Source: Candidatus Saccharimonadota bacterium (lineage in GTDB: Bacteria > Patescibacteriota > Saccharimonadia > Saccharimonadales > Saccharimonadaceae). Taken from it: a DNA stretch of 17,869 bases. How positions within the stretch are numbered: the stretch's first letter is position 1; every line of letters begins with the position of its first letter. The stretch spans positions 1 to 17,869 of the forward strand of contig JAFOHW010000044.1 of the NCBI GenBank assembly GCA_017421685.1, written 5' to 3'. A program made the position numbers and the translations under genes. This document shows positions 7,474 to 13,089 of this stretch, in pieces. The notes under the pieces were generated by a model, which worked only from the letters and a program-made list of their open reading frames with translations, had not been told where the DNA came from and did no database searches.

Positions 7474-9087
7474 ATGGCAAAAAAGATTTATTATGAATCA
7501 GAGGCTAGAGAGAAGGTTCTCTCTGGTGCGAAACAACTATACGATGCTGTAAAGGTTACTTTTGGGCCAAAAGGTAAAAATGTAATTATTGAAAAGGAAT
7601 ATGGGGCGCCGGTAATTACCCATGATGGAGTTACGGTAGCTGAGGCGGTTGAGCTCCCAAATAATGAGGAGAGTCTTGGTGAGGCCGTTGGGGCTAAATT
7701 AATTAAGACGGCTGCCCAAAAGCTAAATAAAGTAGCTGGGGATGGAACTACTACAGTTACGGTTTTAACTTACAATATATTGAATGAGGCGAATAAACTG
7801 ATTGTTGCCGGAATGAACCCAATGGAGCTTAGGAAAGGGATTGAGAAAGCCGGAGCGGAAGTTGTAGCTGAGATTGATAAAATTTCTGAGAAGATTGAAG
7901 GTGATTCTAAGAAAGTAGCTGAGGTTGCGACAATTTCGGCAGGAGATGAGAAGATCGGTGAGTTAATTGCGGAAGTTATTTCAAAGATTGGAAAAGATGG
8001 AGTTGTTACGGTTGAGGCTGGGCAGGGACTTGAAATGGAACAAGAGATTGTCGAGGGATTTAGCTACGACAAAGGTTATTCATCGCCGTTTTTCGTTACT
8101 GACGTGAATCGTCAAGAAGCGATTTTCGATAAACCTTTAATTCTGTTGACTGATAAGAAAATTTCGGCGGGTTCGGATATTTTGCCGATTTTAGAAAAAT
8201 GTGCGCAAGCTGGAAAGAAAGATTTAGTAATTATTGCAGAAGAAGTTGAAGGGGAAGCTCTATCGCTATTAGTTTTAAATAAACTTAAGGGGGTATTTAA
8301 CTCTCTAGTTTTGAAAGCGCCAGCTTTTGGGGAGCGAAGAAAAGAAATAATGGAAGATATTGCGATTTTGACAGACGCAACGGTAGTTTCTTCGGATAAG
8401 GGATTAAAGTTAGAAGAGGTTGGGTTAGAGGTTCTCGGTTCGGCTTCGAAGATTATTGCGACGAAAGACGAGACAACAATCATTAAGGGGTCCGGAAATG
8501 CGAAGGCGGTTTCGGAAAGAATTGGATTGATTCATTCTCAAGTTAAATTAGCGAAGTCGGATTATGAAAAAGAGGAGCTCGAGAAGAGAGCGGCGGCGCT
8601 ATCTGGAAAGGTTGCAGTAATTAAGGTTGGAGGGGCGACTGAAACCGAAATTGATGAGAAGAAATTTAGAGTTGATGATGCAGTTGCGGCGACGAAAGCA
8701 GCACTTTCTGAAGGTATTGTAACTGGAGGGGGAGTTACTTTAGTTAATCTTGCCTCGAAGTTATCTTCGGAAGAGGCGGGGGCGAGGATTGTAAAGAATG
8801 CTCTTAAAACGCCGTTTATTCATATTATGGAGAACGCAGGGTTAAATGCACAAGCGCTACTGGCGGAAGTTGAATCGGCTAAGACCGGATATGGGATTAA
8901 CGTAATGAAGCCAGAAAAAGGATTGGTCGAACTTAAGAAAGCTGGGGTAATTGATCCGGCAAAGGTAACTAAGGAAGCGGTAAAAAATGCTACCTCGATT
9001 GCTTCGACGGCAATTACGATGGGAGCATTAATTTGTAATATTCCAGAGGAGAAACCTTCTGCTCCGGATATGGGCGGGATGTATTAA
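7474..9087 (+). CDS. groEL: Chaperonin GroEL (Hsp60)
   Basis: 537 residues against about 548 in E. coli. GroEL forms the double-ring ATP-driven folding chamber with GroES. The ATP site is intact: TFGPKGKNV (29-37), HDGVTVAEAV (50-59), AGDGTTTVT (88-96) with Asp90 equivalent to E. coli Asp87, and RVDDAVAATKAALSEGIVTGGG with the hydrolytic Asp at 402. The apical-domain sequence (AEEVEGEALSLLVLNKLKG) is typical. The C-terminus DMGGMY has only a single GGM instead of the long GGM tail. AAAGGA (7461-7466) lies 7 nt before the ATG. It shares the CIRCE-controlled promoter with groES and ends at a strong terminator. Confidence 0.98.
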   Translation: MAKKIYYESEAREKVLSGAKQLYDAVKVTFGPKGKNVIIEKEYGAPVITHDGVTVAEAVELPNNEESLGEAVGAKLIKTAAQKLNKVAGDGTTTVTVLTYNILNEANKLIVAGMNPMELRKGIEKAGAEVVAEIDKISEKIEGDSKKVAEVATISAGDEKIGELIAEVISKIGKDGVVTVEAGQGLEMEQEIVEGFSYDKGYSSPFFVTDVNRQEAIFDKPLILLTDKKISAGSDILPILEKCAQAGKKDLVIIAEEVEGEALSLLVLNKLKGVFNSLVLKAPAFGERRKEIMEDIAILTDATVVSSDKGLKLEEVGLEVLGSASKIIATKDETTIIKGSGNAKAVSERIGLIHSQVKLAKSDYEKEELEKRAAALSGKVAVIKVGGATETEIDEKKFRVDDAVAATKAALSEGIVTGGGVTLVNLASKLSSEEAGARIVKNALKTPFIHIMENAGLNAQALLAEVESAKTGYGINVMKPEKGLVELKKAGVIDPAKVTKEAVKNATSIASTAITMGALICNIPEEKPSAPDMGGMY

Positions 9088-9117
9088 AAAAATAGCCCCC
9101 TGGAGGGGCTATTTTTT
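9086..9117. terminator. Bidirectional intrinsic terminator between groEL and the proline-rich gene
   Basis: The stem AATAGCCCC / GGGGCTATT encloses a 5-nt loop (ctgga, 9100-9104), with an A-run on the left and a T-run on the right. It can therefore end groEL on the plus strand and the 9125-9721 gene on the minus strand. Confidence 0.9.
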
Positions 9118-9124
9118 ATGAAAT

Positions 9125-9721
9125 CTACATTTTATCGATAGCTTCAACTACGAAGAGAAGAGCTTCGGCTCGTTTGTCTTCATCAGGGATTTCTTTTGCG
9201 GTTCTGTAGGCAGATTCTAAAGCGGAGTAGTCGCGGAGTGTTTCGAAAATGTCTTTATAGATATTGAACTTTTGGGCAGGGTTAATGTTTAGGCGTTCTA
9301 ATACAGGGATTAGATCGCGAAGAGCTGCCTCTTTGATTTGTTTCATATTTAGGTTTCCGCTTGGGGTTTCTTCGATTTTGGGTTCTGGAGCCTCAGGAAA
9401 TCCAGGGGCGGAAGCCATTGGATCTGGAGCAGGGGGGAATTCTGGGGCCGGGACTTCAGGGATGGTCGGTTCAGGTGGTGCATTTAAGCTAGGAGCCATT
9501 GGTGGTTCAATTGGGGCCATTGGTTCAGGGGCAGGTTGAGGTACTTCGGCGATTGGTTCAGGGAAAGGACCAACCGGTTCAGCCAAACCTCCATCGTCGT
9601 TCTCAGGAATAGAAGAAGGAGCAGCAACAGGGTCGGAAAAAACCGGGTCAATGCTGGTTGTGTTAGTGATGTCGTCGATTGCTTTTTGTAGATCATTATC
9701 TACGGTTTGATTTTGGTCCAT
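9125..9721 (-). CDS. Proline-rich protein with a helical C-terminal domain, function unknown
   Basis: 198 residues. Residues 1-25 are polar and partly helical. About 31-120 is a low-complexity Pro/Ala/Glu-rich stretch (repeated PAPEP, PEAPEP and PPAP units) with no Cys and no membrane segment. Residues 125-198 form a compact charged helical domain (LRDLIPVLERLNINPAQKFN, then YKDIFETLRDYSALESAYRT and KRAEALLFVVEAIDKM). I recognise no named family. The layout suggests a disordered spacer linking an interaction domain to something else. There is no signal peptide, so it is probably cytoplasmic. AAGGTGGG lies 6-13 nt upstream, and a minus-strand TATAAT (9740-9745) lies above that. The small membrane protein gene is 51 nt upstream on the same strand. 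Confidence 0.8.
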   Translation of the reverse strand: MDQNQTVDNDLQKAIDDITNTTSIDPVFSDPVAAPSSIPENDDGGLAEPVGPFPEPIAEVPQPAPEPMAPIEPPMAPSLNAPPEPTIPEVPAPEFPPAPDPMASAPGFPEAPEPKIEETPSGNLNMKQIKEAALRDLIPVLERLNINPAQKFNIYKDIFETLRDYSALESAYRTAKEIPDEDKRAEALLFVVEAIDKM

Positions 9722-9772
9722 ATTATACCCACCTTTTATATTATACTTATGTTTAATTTTAGCACGGATTTT

Positions 9773-10234
9773 TTAAATTCGCAAGAAGTTTACGATTTTA
9801 TCGAGAAAATCAAGTTTTACTTCTTCCATGGGGAGGCGAGAGCCGAGCATGTCGACAATCTCTTCACCGTTAGTTCCTGGGAAGTAGACTTTTGTGCTTG
9901 GGCTGAAACGTTTTTTCGGGATAAGAATGGCGGAGAAATGGGAACCTTCTTTTAAAATTCCAAAGGCTTTATATTCTTCATATTTATGAAGGCTTTTTTC
10001 TTCGTAGAGACCGGTTTTATCTAGGCGGTAATGGATTTTTCGGGGCGGACGGATTGCGGAAATTAGGATTGTTATAACGCTTAAGATGACGAGAATTAGG
10101 AAAGTCCACCATTTTAGAACGACCGAGAGGACGCATAGCCCTACTCCTACAACTAATAAGCCGATATACCATAAGGTATTATGTTCATGGGTGATATATT
10201 CTTCGGCTTCCCAAGATATTTCTGCTTTTGCCAT
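9773..10234 (-). CDS. Small membrane protein with C-terminal PH-like domain (DUF5673-like), function unknown
   Basis: 153 residues from the ATG at 10232-10234, giving MAKAEISWEAEEYITHEHNT. A longer frame upstream (to 10306) would run into the tRNA gene, and the -10 sits between the two candidate starts. Residues about 21-40 and 42-60 form a tight two-helix membrane hairpin, followed by RPPRKIHYRLDKTGLY and a beta-rich cytoplasmic domain ending in a helix (EEVKLDFLDKIVNFLRI). From memory, the layout W-E-x-x-E-Y plus hairpin plus PH-like domain recurs in CPR genomes as DUF5673-type proteins; this could not be searched. Minus-strand TGtTATAAT (-10 at 10241-10246) ends 6 nt before the ATG and no Shine-Dalgarno is present, so a leaderless mRNA is expected. 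Confidence 0.82.
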   Translation of the reverse strand: MAKAEISWEAEEYITHEHNTLWYIGLLVVGVGLCVLSVVLKWWTFLILVILSVITILISAIRPPRKIHYRLDKTGLYEEKSLHKYEEYKAFGILKEGSHFSAILIPKKRFSPSTKVYFPGTNGEEIVDMLGSRLPMEEVKLDFLDKIVNFLRI

Positions 10235-10240
10235 AAGTTT

Positions 10241-10283
10241 ATTATAACATAATCTAACAAAAAATGGGAAATTGTGATAAAAT
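10241..10283. promoter_or_regulatory. Divergent promoters: membrane protein gene (-) and tRNA-Ser (+)
   Basis: Minus strand: TGtTATAAT, with the hexamer at 10241-10246. Plus strand: TGaTAAAAT, with the hexamer at 10278-10283, ending 9 nt before the mature tRNA. Neither has a good -35, so both seem to rely on the extended -10. Confidence 0.65.
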
Positions 10284-10292
10284 GGAATGAAT

Positions 10293-10385
10293 GGAGGGTT
10301 ACCCAAGTGGCTGAAGGGGACGGTTTGCTAAATCGTTAGTCTGGAGTGATCTGGAGCGGGAGTTCGAATCTCCCACCCTCCGCCA
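10293..10385 (+). tRNA. tRNA-Ser (anticodon GCU)
   Basis: The class II cloverleaf is 93 nt including an encoded CCA. Acceptor arm GGAGGGT (10293-10299) pairs with ACCCTCC (10375-10381), and G is the discriminator base. The anticodon stem ACGGT/ATCGT encloses loop TTGCTAA with anticodon GCT, which reads AGC and AGU. A long variable arm typical of serine tRNAs follows. The T-arm is GGGAG-TTCGAAT-CTCCC. It is transcribed divergently from the membrane protein gene. Confidence 0.96.
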
Positions 10386-10440
10386 TGTATCTTGCGATAC
10401 ATCATTAAAAAGCGGAATTCGGTTCTCGCTTCGCTCGAAG
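10386..10440 (+). other. Spacer with two hairpins between tRNA-Ser and its partial repeat
   Basis: This 55-nt piece holds two perfect small hairpins: ATGTATC-ttgc-GATACAT (10385-10402, starting on the last base of the tRNA) and CGCTTC-gctc-GAAGCG (10427-10442, running into the partial tRNA repeat). Neither is followed by a T-run, so they do not look like terminators. They may act in tRNA 3' processing or be remains of an inserted piece. Confidence 0.6.
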
Positions 10441-10461
10441 CGAATCTCCCACTCTCCGCCA
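10441..10461 (+). repeat. Partial copy of the tRNA-Ser 3' end (att-like direct repeat)
   Basis: These 21 nt match the tRNA 3' end at 10365-10385, including the CCA, in 20 of 21 positions (C to T at 10453). The copies are 76 nt apart in the same direction. Such tRNA 3'-end duplications are typical of integration sites. No integrase or cargo is visible, and it could also be the tail of a decayed second tRNA-Ser gene. Confidence 0.75.
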
Positions 10462-10502
10462 GGAAAAATAGGATTGAAAACTACCGATTTTGGTATTTTT
10501 TC

Positions 10503-10531
10503 TTGCTCAAGTTTATCATATGTGATATAAT
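10503..10531 (+). promoter_or_regulatory. Promoter of pilin-like gene 1
   Basis: TTGCTC (10503-10508), 17-nt spacer, TATAAT (10526-10531) with TG at 10523-10524. The -10 ends 7 nt before the ATG. A weak hairpin TACC-gatttt-GGTA (10482-10495) followed by T-rich sequence lies just upstream and may end the tRNA transcript. Confidence 0.75.
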
Positions 10532-10538
10532 TTGAGGT

Positions 10539-10964
10539 ATGAAAAATGTGTTTAAAATTATTTTAACAATATTCTTAAGTAGCGTAATTACTCTGACCGG
10601 TTTTTCATCGGTTTTTGCGACGCCGATGACTCTTCAACAGGGGGCGGAGGCTGCGCGATGTGATGGTTGTCCGAGAGACTTATTTGGGAATACAGGAGTC
10701 TTCAAACAAGTTACTAACACAATTCTCTATATTGTAGGTATCGTTGCTGTTTTGATGCTTATTATTGGTGGTATTAAATATGTTGTTTCTGGGGGAGATT
10801 CGAAAAAGGTTACTGATGCGAAAAATACGGTGCTTTATGCGATTATCGGGTTAGTAATTGCTTTCTTGGCATATGCGATTGTCAACTTCGTGATTTCGGC
10901 GCTTCCGTCTTCTGAAGAAGAGATTGAACAGACTTCAGCTCTGATTCAGTCGATTTACGGTTAA
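10539..10964 (+). CDS. VirB2/TrbC-like pilin protein 1
   Basis: 141 residues. A signal peptide (Lys at 2 and 6, hydrophobic 7-25, likely cleavage after SSVFA at 27) is followed by a short exported segment with CDGC (41-44). Then comes a two-helix hairpin: TILYIVGIVAVLMLIIGG (61-78), the polar turn KYVVSGGDSKKVTDAKN (80-96), then VLYAIIGLVIAFLAYAIVNF (98-117), and an acidic tail. This helix-loop-helix with a small-residue and Lys-rich turn is the shape of VirB2/TrbC conjugative pilins and recurs in three other genes here. Predicted role: subunit of a type IV secretion or pilus apparatus in the cytoplasmic membrane. The promoter -10 is 7 nt before the ATG; the GAGG next to the ATG is too close to serve as a ribosome binding site. 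The 3' end overlaps comF tail-to-tail by 30 nt. Confidence 0.82.
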   Translation: MKNVFKIILTIFLSSVITLTGFSSVFATPMTLQQGAEAARCDGCPRDLFGNTGVFKQVTNTILYIVGIVAVLMLIIGGIKYVVSGGDSKKVTDAKNTVLYAIIGLVIAFLAYAIVNFVISALPSSEEEIEQTSALIQSIYG

Positions 10965-11633
10965 TATTGCAATGACGATATTTTTAGCTCCAGCCTCCTG
11001 GAGCTTTTTTAAGGCGGATTTTGCAGTTGCCCCAGTAGTCCAAACGTCATCAAGTAAAAGATAGGTTTTATGGTTGTCGATTTCTATATTTTTATTGATT
11101 TTATAGGCTGAGGAGGCTTGTTTTAGGCGAGTTTTTTCATCTGAGCCAACCTGGACAGTGTTTTTTTCGCGGAGAAGAAGCTTTTCAATAGAACAATTTT
11201 TTCGAAGTTTTTTTAAATTTTTCGCGATAAGGAAAGTATGGTCGAGACCGCGCTCACGAATGTGTCTTTGGATAGTTGGTAAAGGTACGATAGATAATTC
11301 GGTGTTAAAATCTGGCAAGATTTCGTTTAGGATTTCTGCTAGGGGTTTCGCGAGGGAACGAACGGAATGAAATTTTAATTCTTGAACTAACTCCCCGATA
11401 AGTTCATTCCTTGGACCAACGATGAAAATTTTTGGGAGATCTCTACATCTTTCACAATGGCCAACATGGCTTGGACCTTTGCAATTTGGACAAATGTTTA
11501 AATGGTTAGATATTATGTTATTTTTACAACAGTCACATAATGCGTTACCGATACGTCCACAACCTCGACAAGAGTGAGGTGCGAGTAAGTCAAAAATGTT
11601 TGGGAACGTTGTATTTTTTACATTTAAACTCAT
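10935..11633 (-). CDS. comF: ComF-family protein (phosphoribosyltransferase-like, DNA uptake)
   Basis: 232 residues from the ATG at 11631-11633 (MSLNVKNTTFPNIFDLL); upstream in-frame ATGs run into the promoter of the opposite-strand hsp20 gene. The N-terminal zinc-ribbon region has CRGC (22-25), CDCC (33-36), CPNC (48-51) and CERC (60-63). The C-terminal part is a type I phosphoribosyltransferase domain: LSIVPLPTIQRHIRERGLDH in the middle and the PRPP loop LLLDDVWTTGATAKS (192-206). ComF proteins are needed for natural transformation, probably helping single-stranded DNA handling after import. The promoter is a minus-strand TATAGT (11649-11654) overlapping the divergent hsp20 promoter; the Shine-Dalgarno is weak. 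The gene sits between pilin-like genes, consistent with a DNA-transfer theme. Confidence 0.92.
   Translation of the reverse strand: MSLNVKNTTFPNIFDLLAPHSCRGCGRIGNALCDCCKNNIISNHLNICPNCKGPSHVGHCERCRDLPKIFIVGPRNELIGELVQELKFHSVRSLAKPLAEILNEILPDFNTELSIVPLPTIQRHIRERGLDHTFLIAKNLKKLRKNCSIEKLLLREKNTVQVGSDEKTRLKQASSAYKINKNIEIDNHKTYLLLDDVWTTGATAKSALKKLQEAGAKNIVIAILTVNRLNQS
10986..11010 (+). terminator. Intrinsic terminator of pilin-like gene 1, inside comF
   Basis: Perfect 8-bp stem AGCTCCAG / CTGGAGCT with loop cctc (10994-10997), followed by a T-run (11006-11010). It begins 21 nt after the pilin stop codon and lies within the 3' coding part of comF on the other strand. Confidence 0.88.
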
Positions 11634-11640
11634 ATTTCTC

Positions 11641-11669
11641 TTGATTTTACTATAATAATGGTCTATAAT
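11641..11669 (+). promoter_or_regulatory. hsp20 promoter
   Basis: TTGATT (11641-11646), 17-nt spacer, TATAAT (11664-11669). A second TATAAT lies at 11651-11656, overlapping the minus-strand comF promoter. No CIRCE-like inverted repeat is present, so control differs from groESL. Confidence 0.7.
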
Positions 11670-11697
11670 AAAGCATAACAACATAAGTGGAGGAAAT

Positions 11698-12207
11698 ATG
11701 GCTCGTACAAATAGTGACGATTTGCTGATGGAGGACGACCTCGCCGCTGCTTTCCTTGGAGGGGATGACGAAATTGTCGCTCCGATGGAACCCGAGGAGC
11801 CAGTAATTGAGGAAGAAGTACCTCAAGAAGAAATCAGCGAACCAGTTGAAGATGAGTGGGAAAATACCGATGAGTTTCCTGGACAACTAGCTGTTGATGT
11901 CTACGAAACTGCCGATAAATTAGTAGTAAAAGCTCGTACCGCTGGCATCTCTAAGTCTGATCTTGATGTCAGTATTTCCGACAATATTTTGACGATTTCG
12001 GGAGTTTTGTCTGGTGGAGAAGATGAGCAAACTACGAGGTGGCATATCCAGGAATGTTATTGGGGAGAGTTTTCGAGAACGATTGCGCTTCCGGTTCAGG
12101 TACGTGAAGATGAAGACAGCGTCAAAGCTGAGCTTAAAGATGGGGTTTTGACAATTACGTTTGAGAAAGAAAAGACTGAGGCACCGAAGAAGATTGCGAT
12201 TCAGTAA
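11698..12207 (+). CDS. Small heat-shock protein (Hsp20 / alpha-crystallin family)
   Basis: 169 residues. The alpha-crystallin domain spans about 62-157: GQLAVDVYETADKLVVKART, then LDVSISDNILTISG and the closing AELKDGVLTITFEK (144-157) with the A-x(4)-GVLTI hallmark. The C-terminal IXI anchoring motif is present as IAI (166-168). Such proteins are ATP-independent holdases that bind unfolding proteins as oligomers. The N-terminal arm (1-60) is unusual: strongly acidic with repeated Glu/Asp/Pro and few aromatic residues, where most family members have a hydrophobic arm. GGAGG (11689-11693) lies 4 nt before the ATG. The gene is monocistronic between its own promoter and terminator, and divergent from comF. 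Confidence 0.95.
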   Translation: MARTNSDDLLMEDDLAAAFLGGDDEIVAPMEPEEPVIEEEVPQEEISEPVEDEWENTDEFPGQLAVDVYETADKLVVKARTAGISKSDLDVSISDNILTISGVLSGGEDEQTTRWHIQECYWGEFSRTIALPVQVREDEDSVKAELKDGVLTITFEKEKTEAPKKIAIQ

Positions 12208-12218
12208 AGTTCGGTTTT

Positions 12219-12251
12219 AAAATGGGCTAGTTGGAACTAGCCCATTTTTTT
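12219..12251 (+). terminator. Intrinsic terminator of hsp20
   Basis: Stem AATGGGCTAG (12221-12230) / CTAGCCCATT (12237-12246) with a 6-nt loop, extended by A/T pairs and followed by a T-run. Confidence 0.92.
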
Positions 12252-12256
12252 GATAT

Positions 12257-12286
12257 AAAAATATCCCCCGTGAAGGGGGTATTTTT
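12257..12286 (-). terminator. Intrinsic terminator of pilin-like gene 2
   Basis: CCCCC (12265-12269) pairs with GGGGG (12275-12279) across a 5-nt loop; A/T pairs extend the stem if one T (12264) is bulged out. On the minus strand the stem ends in a T-run, suiting the gene that ends at 12299. It could also back up the hsp20 terminator. Confidence 0.8.
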
Positions 12287-12298
12287 AAAAAATCTATA

Positions 12299-12604
12299 TT
12301 AAGCGGCGCCGAGAACGTTTTTAATAACGAAGTTTACGATAGCAAAAGCAAGAACACAAATTATTAGGCCGATGACACCGTAGAGAATGGTGTCTTTAGC
12401 TTTTTTGACTTTACTGGATTCGCCCGTAGAGGTCATATATTGGACGCCACCGAGAATAATAACAATAACACAAACTAGACCAAGAATACCGATAACAGCG
12501 TTGATTATATTGATAATAGTAACGTTTAACCCGTCGCCTTGCCCATCGATATATTTTCCTGGGTCTGCTTCGGTAGCGGCGAATCTTGTGAGAATATCTT
12601 TCAT
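12299..12604 (-). CDS. VirB2-like pilin protein 2 (no signal peptide)
   Basis: 101 residues. The N-terminal 27 are polar (MKDILTRFAATEADPGKYID and on) with no signal peptide. The hairpin follows: VTIINIINAVIGILGLVCVI (28-47) and IILGG, turn VQYMTSTGESSKVKKAKDT (54-72), then ILYGVIGLIICVLAFAIVNF (73-92). About three quarters of residues 41-96 match pilin-like protein 3, so these are close paralogues, probably a local duplication. AAAGGA (12611-12616) lies 6 nt before the ATG. A possible promoter on the minus strand is TTGCTT (12657-12662), 17-nt spacer, TACAAT (12634-12639). Predicted role: inner-membrane subunit of the secretion or pilus machine, by family shape only. Confidence 0.8.
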   Translation of the reverse strand: MKDILTRFAATEADPGKYIDGQGDGLNVTIINIINAVIGILGLVCVIVIILGGVQYMTSTGESSKVKKAKDTILYGVIGLIICVLAFAIVNFVIKNVLGAA

Positions 12605-12633
12605 TTTTAGTCCTTTATAATTATCTTGATATT

Positions 12634-12662
12634 ATTGTATAACTATTTTTTAAAAAAAGCAA
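12634..12662 (-). promoter_or_regulatory. Possible promoter of pilin-like gene 2
   Basis: Minus-strand TTGCTT (12657-12662), 17-nt spacer, TACAAT (12634-12639). It gives a leader of about 20 nt that includes the AAAGGA ribosome binding site. This means gene 2 can be expressed separately from genes 4 and 3 upstream. Confidence 0.5.
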
Positions 12663-12699
12663 CTATTTTTATTGGATTTAGTATTATACTGGAAAAACT

Positions 12700-13089
12700 T
12701 TAACTACTGAAAAGGATATCTTTGATAACGAAATTGACGATAGCAAAAGCAAGTACGCAAACCGCGAGACCGATAACTGCGTAGAGAATAGTATCTCTGG
12801 CTTTTTTAATTTTCGGAGCGTCGCCGGTAGAAGTCATATACTGGACGCCGCCGATGATAATGAATATTACTGCGACGATTCCGAGAACCGTAATAATTGC
12901 ATTAATGATGTTTATAACTATTCCAGGTAGTTTATCTTCTGATCCTTCACATCCGTTAGCTTCGCGAACGGTTTCTGGCAGATTGCCGTCGCAAGGGTTA
13001 GTTGCGAATGCTGGGGAAAGACTAAAAGCGCTAAACCCGACGAGGCTAGCGATAACTAGGATTATTGTTTTAAAGGGTTTTAGTTTCAT
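12700..13089 (-). CDS. VirB2-like pilin protein 3
   Basis: 129 residues. A clear signal peptide (KLKPFK, hydrophobic 8-24, likely cut after SPAFA at 29) is followed by a short exported segment with two Cys (33 and 47) that could form a disulfide. The hairpin is IVINIINAIITVLGIVAVIF (57-76), turn GGVQYMTSTGDAPKIKKARD (80-99), then ILYAVIGLAVCVLAFAIVNF (101-120). It closely matches protein 2. A near-perfect AAAGGAGGT lies 3 nt before the ATG, itself within the 3' end of gene 4; the two genes overlap by 20 nt and are translationally coupled. The strong ribosome binding site suggests high output, as expected for a pilin subunit. Confidence 0.84.
   Translation of the reverse strand: MKLKPFKTIILVIASLVGFSAFSLSPAFATNPCDGNLPETVREANGCEGSEDKLPGIVINIINAIITVLGIVAVIFIIIGGVQYMTSTGDAPKIKKARDTILYAVIGLAVCVLAFAIVNFVIKDILFSS

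Noticed and set aside
9264..9539. Plus-strand open frame rich in Gly and Ser
   Set aside because: It is the antisense of the proline-rich stretch (Pro codons read as Gly on the other strand) and has no ribosome binding site.
12680..12690. Palindrome AGTATTATACT just after pilin-like gene 3
   Set aside because: Short, AT-rich and overlapping a chance TATAAT; no T-run follows it and no second copy was seen.
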